From an uncultured Clostridia bacterium (GTDB taxonomy: Bacteria; Bacillota; Clostridia; TANB77; CAG-508), in the NCBI GenBank assembly GCA_934121905.1, contig CAKOVI010000001.1, positions 124,001 to 188,000 of the forward strand: a stretch of 64,000 nt of DNA, read 5' to 3'. The first letter of the stretch is position 1. Each line of letters opens with the position of its first letter. Both the position numbers and the translations under genes were made by a program. Under the pieces are notes generated by a model. The model saw only the letters and a list, made by a program, of their open reading frames with translations. It had not been told where the DNA came from and made no database searches. This document shows, one piece after another, positions 27,815 through 37,206 of this stretch.

Positions 27815-27842
27815 TTGACAAATCTGAAAAAAATGATATAAT
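27815..27842 (+). promoter_or_regulatory. Promoter of the tRNA-Gly pair
   Basis: TTGACA 27815-27820, 16-base spacer, TATAAT 27837-27842, 22 bases before the first tRNA. Confidence 0.8.
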
Positions 27843-27864
27843 AGTAAAGCATTAAGGAGAAGTT

Positions 27865-27938
27865 GCAGGTGTAGTTCAATGGTAGAACCCTAGCCTTCCA
27901 AGCTAGCTACGTGGGTTCGATTCCCACTACCTGCTCCA
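27865..27938 (+). tRNA. tRNA-Gly (UCC)
   Basis: Full cloverleaf with acceptor GCAGGTG/TACCTGC, anticodon stem CTAGC/GCTAG around loop CTTCCAA, T arm GTGGG-TTCGATT-CCCAC, and encoded CCA. The anticodon loop has the normal 7 bases, so this gene does not look like a four-base decoder of CGGA. Confidence 0.97.
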
Positions 27939-27968
27939 ATTTTAATGCATTTACCATAAATAAGAAAT

Positions 27969-28042
27969 GCAGGTGTAGTTCAATGGTAGAACCCTAGCCT
28001 TCCAAGCTAGCTACGTGGGTTCGATTCCCACTACCTGCTCCA
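27969..28042 (+). tRNA. tRNA-Gly (UCC), identical second copy
   Basis: Same 74-base sequence as the copy at 27865, 30 bases downstream and on the same transcript. It reads GGA, the codon that most often results at the CGG +1 sites. Confidence 0.97.
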
Positions 28043-28047
28043 AATTC

Positions 28048-28084
28048 AAAAGCTTATAAGCCTTAGTGGTTTATAAGCTTTTTG
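28048..28084 (+). terminator. Terminator of the tRNA-Gly pair
   Basis: AAAAGCTTATAA / TTATAAGCTTTT stem followed by T-rich sequence. Confidence 0.8.
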
Positions 28085-28190
28085 TTTAAATTGAAAAAAA
28101 TTAGAATTTATAGGTAACAAAAATAATATAAAATGAATAAAACTCCAAAAGATGCATAATAATAACAATAAAAAAGCTATGGAGGTAAAA

Positions 28191-28385
28191 ATGAAAGTTT
28201 TATACAATATAGTACTTACACTTGTAATCATAGGAGCATTAAATTGGCTAGTAATAGGAATATTCAAATTTGATATAGTAGCAATGCTATTTGGAGAGAT
28301 GAGTGTATTAAGTAGAATAGTATACACACTAGTTGGTTTAAGTGGAATAGTATCAATTGGATTATATCCAAAAATAAATGAATAA
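28191..28385 (+). CDS. DUF378 small membrane protein
   Basis: 64 aa with two membrane helices; YNIVLTLVIIGALNWLVIG and the later LVGLSGIVSIGLY match the DUF378 family, whose role is unknown. ATG 28191 sits 4 bases after GGAGGT. Confidence 0.85.
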   Translation: MKVLYNIVLTLVIIGALNWLVIGIFKFDIVAMLFGEMSVLSRIVYTLVGLSGIVSIGLYPKINE

Positions 28386-28430
28386 AAATTCAAGAGGATG
28401 TGAAAAAAATCATATCCTCTTGAATTTTAT
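28385..28430 (+). terminator. Terminator after DUF378 gene
   Basis: AAAATTCAAGAGGAT / ATCCTCTTGAATTTT, a perfect 15-bp stem. Confidence 0.85.
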
Positions 28431-28451
28431 GTAAATAATAAAATATAATAG

Positions 28452-28480
28452 TTGCGAAAAATGCAAAAATGTAGTAAAAT
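28452..28480 (+). promoter_or_regulatory. Promoter of queA
   Basis: TTGCGA 28452-28457, 17-base spacer, TAAAAT 28475-28480. Confidence 0.55.
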
Positions 28481-28516
28481 ATACACATCAAAAAGAGAGA
28501 AGAAAGGAACAAAAAA

Positions 28517-29542
28517 ATGAAACTAGAAGAATTTGATTATAATTTACCAGAAGAATTAATAGCACAAGTACCAATACAAAAAAGAGATGAATCAAGATTA
28601 ATGGTAGTTGATAGAGAAAATAGAACAATAGAAGACAAAGTATTTAAAGATATAATAGACTATCTAGAGCCAGGAGATTGTCTAGTTAGAAACAATACAA
28701 AAGTAATACCAGCAAGGTTATATGGAAAAAAAGACACAGGAGCCAATGTAGAGTTTGTATTATTAAAACAATTAGAAGGAGATATTTGGGAAAGTATAGT
28801 AAGACCAGGAAATAAACTAAAACCAGGTTCAAAAGTAATATTTGGAGATGGTTTGTTAAATGCAGAAATATTAGAAATTTTAGAAGATGGAACTAGAAAA
28901 GTTAAATTTACATATGAAGGCATTTTCAACGAAATATTAGACAAAATTGGATTAATGCCATTACCACCATATATACACGAAAGTCTAAAAGAAAACGACA
29001 GATATCAAACAGTCTATGCAAAATATGAAGGTTCAGCAGCAGCACCTACTGCAGGATTACATTTTACACCAGAACTACTAAAAAAAATAGAAGAAAAAGG
29101 CATAAAAATTGCCAATGTGACTTTACATGTAGGAATAGGAACATTTAGACCAGTAAAAGAAGAAAATATAGAAGAACATAAAATGCATACTGAACATTTT
29201 TATATAAAACAAGAAGATGTAGAAAAAATAAATGAAGCAAAGAACAACGGAAAGAAAGTGATTGCGGTTGGAACGACATCATGTAGAGTTCTAGAGACAA
29301 TTGCAGATGAAAATACAGGTTTAGTTAAACCAATAGAGTCTGATACTGGTATATATATATATCCAGGATACAAGTTTAAATGTGTAGATGGATTAATTAC
29401 AAATTTTCATTTACCAAAATCAACTTTACTTATGCTTGTTTCAGCTTTAGCAGATAGAAAATTTATTTTAGAGGCTTATAATAAGGCAGTAGAAGAAAAG
29501 TATAGATTTTTTAGCTTTGGAGATGCAATGTTTATAAAATAA
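28517..29542 (+). CDS. queA: S-adenosylmethionine:tRNA ribosyltransferase-isomerase
   Basis: Builds epoxyqueuosine on tRNA. 341 aa. FDYNLPEELIAQVP opening, EGSAAAPTAGLHFT centre, TLHVGIGTFRPVK and FHLPKSTLLMLVSA all match QueA. No other queuosine gene is nearby. Confidence 0.97.
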   Translation: MKLEEFDYNLPEELIAQVPIQKRDESRLMVVDRENRTIEDKVFKDIIDYLEPGDCLVRNNTKVIPARLYGKKDTGANVEFVLLKQLEGDIWESIVRPGNKLKPGSKVIFGDGLLNAEILEILEDGTRKVKFTYEGIFNEILDKIGLMPLPPYIHESLKENDRYQTVYAKYEGSAAAPTAGLHFTPELLKKIEEKGIKIANVTLHVGIGTFRPVKEENIEEHKMHTEHFYIKQEDVEKINEAKNNGKKVIAVGTTSCRVLETIADENTGLVKPIESDTGIYIYPGYKFKCVDGLITNFHLPKSTLLMLVSALADRKFILEAYNKAVEEKYRFFSFGDAMFIK

Positions 29543-29549
29543 TTTTGAA

Positions 29550-29667
29550 TTGGGGACGGTTCATTTTGCAAAATGCTCCATTGGGACCGGGTCTTTTTGA
29601 AACATTTCTGAAAGGAACCATCCTCAATCAGAAGAATGTTCCAAAAAGACCCGGTCCCAATGGAGCA
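29550..29667. repeat. Compound intergenic hairpin with interleaved arms
   Basis: Outer arms 29574-29606 and 29635-29667 are 33-base reverse complements with one mismatch, containing GGGACCGGGTCTTTTTG. A second pair, TTGGGGACGGTTC (29550-) and GAACCATCCTCAA (-29627), crosses the first. It sits between queA and rarA and may stop or stabilise transcripts. Confidence 0.75.
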
Positions 29668-29690
29668 AAATCAGAAAAGAGGAGTAAAGA

Positions 29691-30932
29691 ATGAATTCAA
29701 ACGAGCCACTAGCATATAGAGTAAGACCAAAAACGCTAGAAGAATATGTTGGGCAAAAGCATATTCTTGGAAAAGATAAAATTTTATATAGAACAATAAA
29801 GGCAGATAGATTATCAAGTTTAATCCTATTTGGACCACCTGGATGTGGAAAAACATCACTTGCAAAAGTTATAAGTGAAACAACCAAATATAGATTTTAC
29901 AAAATTAATGCAGTAACAGCAGGAGTTGCAGATATAAAAGCTGTTATTGAGGAAACTAAAAATTTTATGTTAAATCCAACGGGAAAGGCAATATTATTTA
30001 TAGATGAGATTCATAGATTCAATAAACTACAGCAAGATGCTTTATTACCATTTGTGGAAAACGGAACAATCATCTTAATAGGAGCAACGACAGAAAATCC
30101 ATATTTTGAAGTAAATAAAGCATTGATTTCACGTTCAATGGTTGTAAAACTTGAACCATTAGATGAAGAAGATATATTCAAAGTTTTAAAGATGGCATTA
30201 AAAAAGCCAGAAGGACTTGGAGAATATAACATAAATATAGAAGATGAGACTTTAAAAAAATTATGTGCGATATCAAATGGGGATGTAAGAACAGCTTTAA
30301 ATTCATTAGAAATTGCAGTTCTAACAACTGAAATGGATTCAAATGGGGTAATAAATATAACAGATGAAGTTTTAAAAGATTGTGTGCAAGAGAAAAAAGC
30401 AGTATTTGATAAAAAAGGAGATTCTCATTATGATAATATAAGTGCATTTATAAAGTCGATGAGGGGATCAGACCCGGATGCTGCAATATTTTATTTGGCA
30501 AGAGCATTAAATGCAGGAGAAGACCCAATGTTTTTAGCCCGTAGAATAGTAATTGCAGCATCAGAAGATGTAGGAATGGCAAACCCAAATGCCTTAGTGG
30601 TAGCAAATTCAGCAATGCAGGCAGTGAATATGGTAGGAATGCCAGAAGCAAGAATAATACTTGCAGAAGCAGCGGTATATGTTGCAACATCAAAAAAATC
30701 AAATGCATCATATTTGGCTATAAATAGAGCATTAGAAGATGTTGCAAGCAAAGATACTGGAGAAGTTCCTATGCATATTAGGAATGCACCGGCAAAGGGA
30801 ATGGAAAGTTTGGGATATCATCAAGGATATTTGTATCCACATGATTTTCCTGGTCACTATGTGGAGCAACAGTATTTGCCAGATAAGATGGTTGGGACGA
30901 AATATTATATAAAAGATGAGAATTGTGAGTGA
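29691..30932 (+). CDS. rarA: Replication-associated recombination protein A (AAA+ ATPase)
   Basis: Clamp-loader-like ATPase that acts at stalled replication forks. Walker A GPPGCGKTSLAK near residue 48, Walker B ILFIDEIHRFNK, sensor GATTENPYFEVN, and the C-terminal tetramerisation domain ending HYVEQQYLPDKM. 413 aa. Confidence 0.95.
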   Translation: MNSNEPLAYRVRPKTLEEYVGQKHILGKDKILYRTIKADRLSSLILFGPPGCGKTSLAKVISETTKYRFYKINAVTAGVADIKAVIEETKNFMLNPTGKAILFIDEIHRFNKLQQDALLPFVENGTIILIGATTENPYFEVNKALISRSMVVKLEPLDEEDIFKVLKMALKKPEGLGEYNINIEDETLKKLCAISNGDVRTALNSLEIAVLTTEMDSNGVINITDEVLKDCVQEKKAVFDKKGDSHYDNISAFIKSMRGSDPDAAIFYLARALNAGEDPMFLARRIVIAASEDVGMANPNALVVANSAMQAVNMVGMPEARIILAEAAVYVATSKKSNASYLAINRALEDVASKDTGEVPMHIRNAPAKGMESLGYHQGYLYPHDFPGHYVEQQYLPDKMVGTKYYIKDENCE

Positions 30933-30974
30933 TTTTTTGTATTTGGAACGGTCTCTTTTACGAAAAATTTCCCA

Positions 30975-31012
30975 TTGGGGACGGTTCTTTTCGCAAAAAG
31001 AACCGTCCCCAA
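30975..31012. repeat. Intergenic hairpin of the GGGACGGTTCTTTT family
   Basis: TTGGGGACGGTTCTTTT / AAAAGAACCGTCCCCAA, perfect 17-base arms separated by 4 bases, between rarA and rimO. Confidence 0.8.
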
Positions 31013-31033
31013 TACGAAAAAAGGAGTAAAATA

Positions 31034-32428
31034 ATGAATGTAGGATTTATATCACTAGGATGTAGCAAAAATTTAATAGATACAGAAGTAGCAATAGGAA
31101 AATTTAAAGAACATGAATTTAATATAGTAAATAATCCAAAAGAAGCAGATATAATAGTTATAAATACTTGTGGATTTATAGAATCAGCCAAAGAAGAAGC
31201 AATAAACACTATTTTGGAAATGGCGGAATATAAAAAAGGAAGATGTAAATTTTTGATAGCAATGGGTTGTTTAGTCCAAAGGTATTATAAAGAGCTTGAG
31301 AAAGAAATGCCAGAGGTTGATTTGTTCTTAAAGATTGAGGATTATAATAGGTTATGGGATAAGGTTGCAGAATTGTTAGAACAACCTGATTCGTCAAAAG
31401 AAAACGATGCCACAGCCACTACAATAGCTAGCAAAAGTGCAAAAAAGAACGACGAAAATAATCAAATTAAGCAACTACCTATGTTTGCCGAAAAAGAGTA
31501 TTTAGCAAGAACAGTTTCTACAGGTGAAAATTATGCTTATTTAAAAATAGGGGAAGGTTGCAGTAATATGTGTACATATTGTGCAATTCCTTATATAAGA
31601 GGACTATTTGTGAGCAGACCGATGGAAGATATTTTAAAAGAAACGGAAATGCTTGCAAGTAAAGGGACTAAAGAAATTATTGTTATTGCTCAGGATACTA
31701 CAAAATATGGAATAGATTTATATGGAGAGTCAAAACTTGCTGAACTTCTTCAAAGAATAAGTGAAATTGATGGCATCGAATGGATAAGATTTTTATATAG
31801 TTACCCAGAAGGTATTACAGATGAACTTATTGATACCGTAAAAAATAATGATAAAATTTGTAAATATTTTGATATTCCAATTCAGCATATTTCAAATAAT
31901 ATACTAAAGAAAATGAATAGAAAAACATCAAGGGAAAATATAGTAAATTTGATAACTAAAATAAGAAATAAAATTCCAAATGTTGTTTTAAGAACTAGCT
32001 TGATTGTTGGTTTCCCAGGAGAAACAGAAAGTGATTTTGAAGAATTATATGATTTTGTTAAAGAAACCAAATTCGATAAATTAGGAGTGTTCAAATATTC
32101 TAAAGAAGAAAATACGCCAGCTGCTAAAATGCCTAATCAAGTTCATTATATGACCAAAAAATCGAGATATAGAAAAATAATGAGTGAACAAAAAGAGATT
32201 TCTAAAGCAAAACTTGAAGAAAAAATAGGAAAAGAAATGCAAGTTTTGATTGAAAATGTTTCTTTTGATGGTAAATATTTAATTGGTAGAACTAAAAATG
32301 ATGTGCCTGAAGAAGATGGAATTGTTTATATTAAAAGAACTGATAAAAATGAAAATTTGCTAAATCACTTTATTTGGTGTAAAATAGTAGGTGTAAGTGA
32401 TTATGATTTAATGGCAGAGATAAAATAA
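31034..32428 (+). CDS. rimO: Ribosomal protein S12 methylthiotransferase
   Basis: Radical SAM enzyme that methylthiolates an aspartate of S12. An N-terminal UPF0004 domain (VGFISLGCSKNLIDTE) comes first. The SAM cluster is CSNMCTYCAIP, and a C-terminal TRAM domain follows. 464 aa. An Asn/Lys/Ser-rich insert of about 35 residues (near residues 118-152) separates the first two domains. ATG 31034 follows AGGAG; the frame extends upstream only through the hairpin repeat. Confidence 0.93.
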   Translation: MNVGFISLGCSKNLIDTEVAIGKFKEHEFNIVNNPKEADIIVINTCGFIESAKEEAINTILEMAEYKKGRCKFLIAMGCLVQRYYKELEKEMPEVDLFLKIEDYNRLWDKVAELLEQPDSSKENDATATTIASKSAKKNDENNQIKQLPMFAEKEYLARTVSTGENYAYLKIGEGCSNMCTYCAIPYIRGLFVSRPMEDILKETEMLASKGTKEIIVIAQDTTKYGIDLYGESKLAELLQRISEIDGIEWIRFLYSYPEGITDELIDTVKNNDKICKYFDIPIQHISNNILKKMNRKTSRENIVNLITKIRNKIPNVVLRTSLIVGFPGETESDFEELYDFVKETKFDKLGVFKYSKEENTPAAKMPNQVHYMTKKSRYRKIMSEQKEISKAKLEEKIGKEMQVLIENVSFDGKYLIGRTKNDVPEEDGIVYIKRTDKNENLLNHFIWCKIVGVSDYDLMAEIK

Positions 32429-32459
32429 TTAAACCGTAAAAGGGGAAATGGAGGAAGTT

Positions 32460-33857
32460 ATGTCAAAAGAAAGGAATATATCAAGTGAGCAGATATTATA
32501 TTTATTAATGGATTTTAGAGAAAAAGATGCAAGAAGAGACAGTTTTACGACTATTGAGGTTAATAGAGAAAAATGCAGAGAAATTGGAATTTTTCCATAT
32601 ATAGCTAAAGATTCAAATGAGACAAGAATGGGAAGGTTATTTTTGATAAATGAGACTCATGATGGAAAAAATGTTGATATTATATATGATGAAAAAGGAA
32701 GATTTATTGCTTGGAAAGATTCTGAAAATGAATTAAAGGTTGCACAAGACATTGAGTTAAATAAACAAGCTTTGCAAATGCAAATAGAAAAAGGAATGGC
32801 ACGAGAAATAAATAATAATACTTCATCATCTTCAAATAATGACACAACAAGAGCAGGTGAAGGAAGAGACTTGGCAAATAAAGAACATGAAGAAAATTTA
32901 AAGGATGCAAATATAGAAGAGGTAAACAACACACAGCCACAAGAAGAAAAGAAACTTGAAAATTTAAAAGGAAAAGTTGATATAAAGAGAATGCCTCAAA
33001 TAAGTTTGGAAACTATAATTAACGGACATTATTTATGGGAAATTTTGAACATTGAGGAAAAACTAAAAGGAAAAATGCCAGATGGTTTATCTGAAAAATC
33101 ATTTAGACAAGGATATTTAACTATAATTGAAACAGGAGAAAAAAATTTAAGAGGAGAAAATGAATATAAATTTGCTGTATCAACATATAGTGGAGATATT
33201 ATAGAACTGGGTGATGATATTCTAGAAAAAGAAGAGCTAGGAACAAGAGAAGAAAGAATGCAAAAAGAAAATAATAGACTATATATGGCAGATGGAAAAG
33301 AAGTTGAAAAACCTGATGGAGAAGAAGAATTAACTAGAAACTCAAAATGGAGAATAAAAGACCTAAGCGGTTTGGACGTAACAACTGAAGAATGGTATTT
33401 AGGTGTAAATGTAAATAGGGAATACAGAGAAAGTCATACAATTCCTGCTAATGGAAAGATAATGGAAATTTCATTTATACAAGAACCAATAGAACCAGAA
33501 AAAAGTTATGAAAGAGGAAGTAGGGAACAAAGAACAAGACCATCTTTAGAGTGCAAACTGGAGGATAAAACAGAAGAGCCATTAAATGAAAAAGAAAGAA
33601 AACAAATGGACCAATTGAGTAAAAAAGAATCAAATGAAGCATTAAATGTAAGAGAACAACATATTCAAGAATTAAAAGACATTGTCGAAAAGTTAACAGA
33701 AAAATATGGAGAATCTTACAGAAATACAATCGAAAAACAAGTTGAAGAAGAACACCGAAAAGGTAAAGAGCCAGAAGAAATTGAGAAAGATGTAAAAGAT
33801 AATATTGATGACATGGAAAATGAATATTATATACATGGTAGAAGTAGAAATCACTAA
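32460..33857 (+). CDS. Large charged hypothetical protein (465 aa)
   Basis: I chose ATG 32460, five bases after GGAGG. No membrane segment. The protein is rich in Glu, Lys and Asn, with two conserved-looking globular parts (about residues 1-95 and 175-350) separated by a low-complexity linker. The C-terminal 100 residues are very acidic and probably coiled coil. Unrecognised. It lies between rimO and scpB on the same strand. Confidence 0.6.
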   Translation: MSKERNISSEQILYLLMDFREKDARRDSFTTIEVNREKCREIGIFPYIAKDSNETRMGRLFLINETHDGKNVDIIYDEKGRFIAWKDSENELKVAQDIELNKQALQMQIEKGMAREINNNTSSSSNNDTTRAGEGRDLANKEHEENLKDANIEEVNNTQPQEEKKLENLKGKVDIKRMPQISLETIINGHYLWEILNIEEKLKGKMPDGLSEKSFRQGYLTIIETGEKNLRGENEYKFAVSTYSGDIIELGDDILEKEELGTREERMQKENNRLYMADGKEVEKPDGEEELTRNSKWRIKDLSGLDVTTEEWYLGVNVNREYRESHTIPANGKIMEISFIQEPIEPEKSYERGSREQRTRPSLECKLEDKTEEPLNEKERKQMDQLSKKESNEALNVREQHIQELKDIVEKLTEKYGESYRNTIEKQVEEEHRKGKEPEEIEKDVKDNIDDMENEYYIHGRSRNH

Positions 33858-33896
33858 AATGATTTTTTATGTGGCCTTTAGGAAAGGAATACAAAA

Positions 33897-34490
33897 ATGG
33901 AGCAAGAAAATCTAAAAGGAATAATAGAAGCAATTCTTTTTGCAGCAGGAAGAGCGGTGACATCAAAAGAATTAAGCTTAGCAATGGAGAAGTCAAAGGA
34001 TGAAATTGAAGAAGTTATTTATCAAATGAACTTGGAATACAAAGATAAGAATAGAGGAATAGAAATTTTAAAAATAGAAGATAGCTATCAACTTGCAACA
34101 AGAAAAGAATACTATGAATATGTATACAAAATTATAGATAAAAGAAATAAGCCGAAACTTTCGAATGCAGCTTTAGAAACATTATCTATAATAGCATATA
34201 ATCCTAGAATATCAAGGCCAGAAATAGAATCTATTCGTGGTGTTAATGTTGATGGAACTATGTATAAATTACTTGAATATGGGTTGATAGAGGAAGCGGG
34301 AAAATTGGATTTACCAGGTAAACCAATGTCTTATAAAACTACAAACGAATTTCTAAAAATGTTTGGATATACGAGTTTAGATGATTTACCAGAACTTCCA
34401 AGATATAAATTGGATTCTAATAATCAAATTGTTATTGATGAATTAATTGAAGCAGAGGCTCCAATGCCGAGTGAGCAAGAGGAAGATTGA
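33897..34490 (+). CDS. scpB: Segregation and condensation protein B
   Basis: Part of the SMC-ScpA-ScpB chromosome condensation complex. Two winged-helix domains, with the family stretch LSNAALETLSIIAYNPRISR and the following EIESIRGVNVDG. 197 aa. scpA is not adjacent. Confidence 0.93.
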   Translation: MEQENLKGIIEAILFAAGRAVTSKELSLAMEKSKDEIEEVIYQMNLEYKDKNRGIEILKIEDSYQLATRKEYYEYVYKIIDKRNKPKLSNAALETLSIIAYNPRISRPEIESIRGVNVDGTMYKLLEYGLIEEAGKLDLPGKPMSYKTTNEFLKMFGYTSLDDLPELPRYKLDSNNQIVIDELIEAEAPMPSEQEED

Positions 34491-34497
34491 CACAAAA

Positions 34498-34530
34498 TGG
34501 GACCAAAAAGAACCGACCCCAATGGTCCCA
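34498..34530. repeat. Short intergenic hairpin with TGGGACC/GGTCCCA arms
   Basis: TGGGACC and GGTCCCA enclose AAAAAGAACCGACCCC, a fragment of the same hairpin family found between other genes here. Confidence 0.55.
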
Positions 34531-34551
34531 CTGGGGGAGAAAGGAAAGAAT

Positions 34552-35991
34552 ATGGGAGAAAATAAAAATTACGTAAAAGAAATAACAAATATAGATGAAG
34601 ATTTTGCAAAGTGGTATACAGATATCGTTAGAAAAGCAGAACTTGCGGACTATACAGACACAAAAGGATGTATAGCAATAAGACCATATGGATATGCAAT
34701 ATGGGAAAATATTCAAAATTATACAGATAAAAAATTCAAAGAAACAGGAGTACAAAACACATATTTTCCAGTACTAATACCAGAAAGTTTACTTCAAAAA
34801 GAGAAAGACCATGTAGAAGGATTTGCACCAGAGGTTGCTTGGGTTACAGAAGCTGGTGGAGAAAAATTGGAAGAAAGATTGTGTGTAAGACCAACATCTG
34901 AAACAATAATAACAACAATGTATTCAAAATGGCTAAAATCTTGGGCGGATTTACCATTTGTATATAATCAATGGTGTAGTGTTTTAAGATGGGAAAAGGA
35001 AACAAGACCATTTTTGCGTTCTCGTGAATTTTTATGGCAAGAAGGACATACAATACACGAAACAGAGAAAGAAGCAAGGGAAAGAACTTTACAAATGCTG
35101 GAAATTTATGCAGATGTTGTAGAAAATTTACTTGCGATACCAGTAATTAAAGGTAGAAAAACTGAATCTGAAAAATTTGCTGGAGCTGAAGAAACATATA
35201 CTATAGAAACAATGACTTATGATGGAAAGGCACTTCAATCAGCAACATCACATTATTTTGGACAAAACTTTACTAAGCCTTTTGATGTAAAATTTCAAAA
35301 TAGAGAAAGCAAACAAGAATATGCTTACCAAACATCTTGGGGTTCTTCTACAAGATTAATAGGGGCATTGATTATGGCTCATGGAGATGATAGAGGATTA
35401 AAATTACCACCAAGAGTAGCTCCTATACAAATAGAAGTAATACCTATTGCACAACATAAAGAGGGTGTAGAAGAAAAGGTTTCTGAAATTTATAATAGAT
35501 TAAAAAAACAATTTAGAGTAGAAGCGGATTTTAGAAGAAAAGTTTCACCAGGAGTAAAATTTAATGACTCTGAAATGAGAGGAATACCACTTCGTTTAGA
35601 AATGGGTCCAAGAGATATAGAAAATGGTGAATGTGTATTAGTTAGACGTGATACATTTGAAAAAATTACTGTAAAATTAGATGAACTTGAAGAAAAAATT
35701 ACTGAAATTTTAGACTTAATTCAACAAAATATGTTTGATGTTTGTAAAAAAAGAATGGAAGAAAAAACAACTATTGCACATAATTTGGAAGAATTTAAGG
35801 AAAATTTAGATAAAGAACAAGGATTTATTAAAGCAATGTGGTGTGGAGACCCTGAATGTGAAGCTAAAATTAAAGAATTAACAAGTGCAAAATCTAGATG
35901 TATGCCTTTTGAGAAGGAAGATATTGGAGATACTTGCGTTTGTTGTGGTAAGAAGGCTGATAAATACGTTATTTGGGGCAGACAATATTAG
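34552..35991 (+). CDS. proS: Prolyl-tRNA synthetase
   Basis: Class II synthetase charging tRNA-Pro. 479 aa. RPTSETIITTMYSKW (motif region), FLRSREFLWQEGHT (motif 2), anticodon-binding domain and the C-terminal zinc-like cysteines CGDPECEAK and CVCCGKK before the terminal YVIWGRQY match the shorter eukaryote/archaeon-like ProS form. ATG 34552 has AGAAAGGA upstream. Confidence 0.95.
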   Translation: MGENKNYVKEITNIDEDFAKWYTDIVRKAELADYTDTKGCIAIRPYGYAIWENIQNYTDKKFKETGVQNTYFPVLIPESLLQKEKDHVEGFAPEVAWVTEAGGEKLEERLCVRPTSETIITTMYSKWLKSWADLPFVYNQWCSVLRWEKETRPFLRSREFLWQEGHTIHETEKEARERTLQMLEIYADVVENLLAIPVIKGRKTESEKFAGAEETYTIETMTYDGKALQSATSHYFGQNFTKPFDVKFQNRESKQEYAYQTSWGSSTRLIGALIMAHGDDRGLKLPPRVAPIQIEVIPIAQHKEGVEEKVSEIYNRLKKQFRVEADFRRKVSPGVKFNDSEMRGIPLRLEMGPRDIENGECVLVRRDTFEKITVKLDELEEKITEILDLIQQNMFDVCKKRMEEKTTIAHNLEEFKENLDKEQGFIKAMWCGDPECEAKIKELTSAKSRCMPFEKEDIGDTCVCCGKKADKYVIWGRQY

Positions 35992-36010
35992 AAATAAGTG
36001 AATTTTATGT

Positions 36011-36042
36011 AAAAATAGCAGGAAAAATCTTGCTATTTTTTT
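36011..36042 (+). terminator. proS terminator
   Basis: AAAAATAGCA / TGCTATTTTT stem with T-run. Downstream TTGCTA and TAAAAT with 17 bases between may form a promoter for the cell-division cluster inside the same region. Confidence 0.75.
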
Positions 36043-36084
36043 ACATTTATTGTAAAATAAAATACGCAAAAGAAGGTGAAAAAA

Positions 36085-37185
36085 ATGAATATAAGTAAAG
36101 ATGGAAAAACCTTATATTTTTCGGACGAAGAAATAGATAGTGAAACAAATGGAGAAAAAAAAGTATTTGTAACCAAAAGAATAAATGGGCAAGAAAGTCA
36201 CGTAAAAGCAGAAAAAAGAAAAAATATAGGAAAACATTTAGAAAAAAACATGAAAATACAAGATAAAGAAGATGATGATGAAATATTTAGCTTTAATAGT
36301 GAGATGGTGTTAGGGGTAAACAGTTCAAATGTACAAGAAAAAGAAAAAAAATCAAAAAAGAAAAAAACAAAAAAACAAAAACAAAAAAAAGCAGAGGAAA
36401 GGCAAGAAAATCAGCCACAGGCAAAGGTAGCTAAAAAAAGAAGAAAATCCAAAAAGAAAAAAATCAATAAAAAAATACTAGGTTTTTTTAGCATAATAAT
36501 ATTAGTTGCAATAATTGTGGTATTAGCATTAACGGCACCAATATTTAATATAACTAAAATAGAAATTAATGGAAATGAAAAAGTATCAAAAGATACAATA
36601 ATAGCATTATCAGGAATAAAAATGGGAGAAAATATATTTAGATTTAATAATAATATGATTCAAAATGTAAAGCAAAATACATATATAGAAAAAGTAGAAA
36701 TACAAAGAAAAATGCCTGGAACAGTTGTGATTTCTGTAAAAGAAAGAAAAATAAAATATCAAATTAACTTAATAAATAGTTATGTATATTTGGATAAAAA
36801 TGGATATCTTTTAGAAAACTCAGCTGAAAGAAAAAATGTACCTGTAATAGTTGGCTTTTCAATAAAAGAAGATGAAATGCTAAATGAAAAAAGGTTAAAA
36901 GATAATGATTTAGAAAAATTAGCAAATGTAGCTAAAATAATAGAAGCTGCAAAAGCAATAAATATAGATAATTTAATTACAGAAGTAAATGTAGAAGATA
37001 AAAATAATACAATTTTGTATTTAGAAAGTAAATCAAAAAAAATAAATGTTGGAGATACAACAAATCTAACAAATAAAATGCTATATGTACAAAAAATCCT
37101 AGAAAATGAAGAAGGAAAATCAGGTTCTGTTTTTGTAAATGGGGATATAAGTGCAGGATTTAAACCTTATTTTAGAGAAGAATAA
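36085..37185 (+). CDS. FtsQ/DivIB-type cell division protein
   Basis: A long Lys-rich cytoplasmic N-terminus is followed by one membrane helix (about residues 133-153) and a POTRA domain (APIFNITKIEINGNEKVSKDT onward). Division-site assembly protein that links FtsL/FtsB to the septum. 366 aa. The gene order DivIB, two DUF881 genes, sbp, ftsA, ftsZ follows the Bacillus ylxW-ylxX-sbp plan. ATG 36085 has GAAGGTG upstream. Confidence 0.85.
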   Translation: MNISKDGKTLYFSDEEIDSETNGEKKVFVTKRINGQESHVKAEKRKNIGKHLEKNMKIQDKEDDDEIFSFNSEMVLGVNSSNVQEKEKKSKKKKTKKQKQKKAEERQENQPQAKVAKKRRKSKKKKINKKILGFFSIIILVAIIVVLALTAPIFNITKIEINGNEKVSKDTIIALSGIKMGENIFRFNNNMIQNVKQNTYIEKVEIQRKMPGTVVISVKERKIKYQINLINSYVYLDKNGYLLENSAERKNVPVIVGFSIKEDEMLNEKRLKDNDLEKLANVAKIIEAAKAINIDNLITEVNVEDKNNTILYLESKSKKINVGDTTNLTNKMLYVQKILENEEGKSGSVFVNGDISAGFKPYFREE

Positions 37186-37206
37186 GAAGAAAGGAAAGTG
37201 ATGGTA

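Noticed and set aside
27865..28042. The tandem tRNA-Gly genes as the four-base decoder of CGGA
   Set aside because: Both have ordinary 7-base anticodon loops (CTTCCAA) and are identical, so nothing marks either as a quadruplet reader. They may still supply the Gly if slippage is passive.
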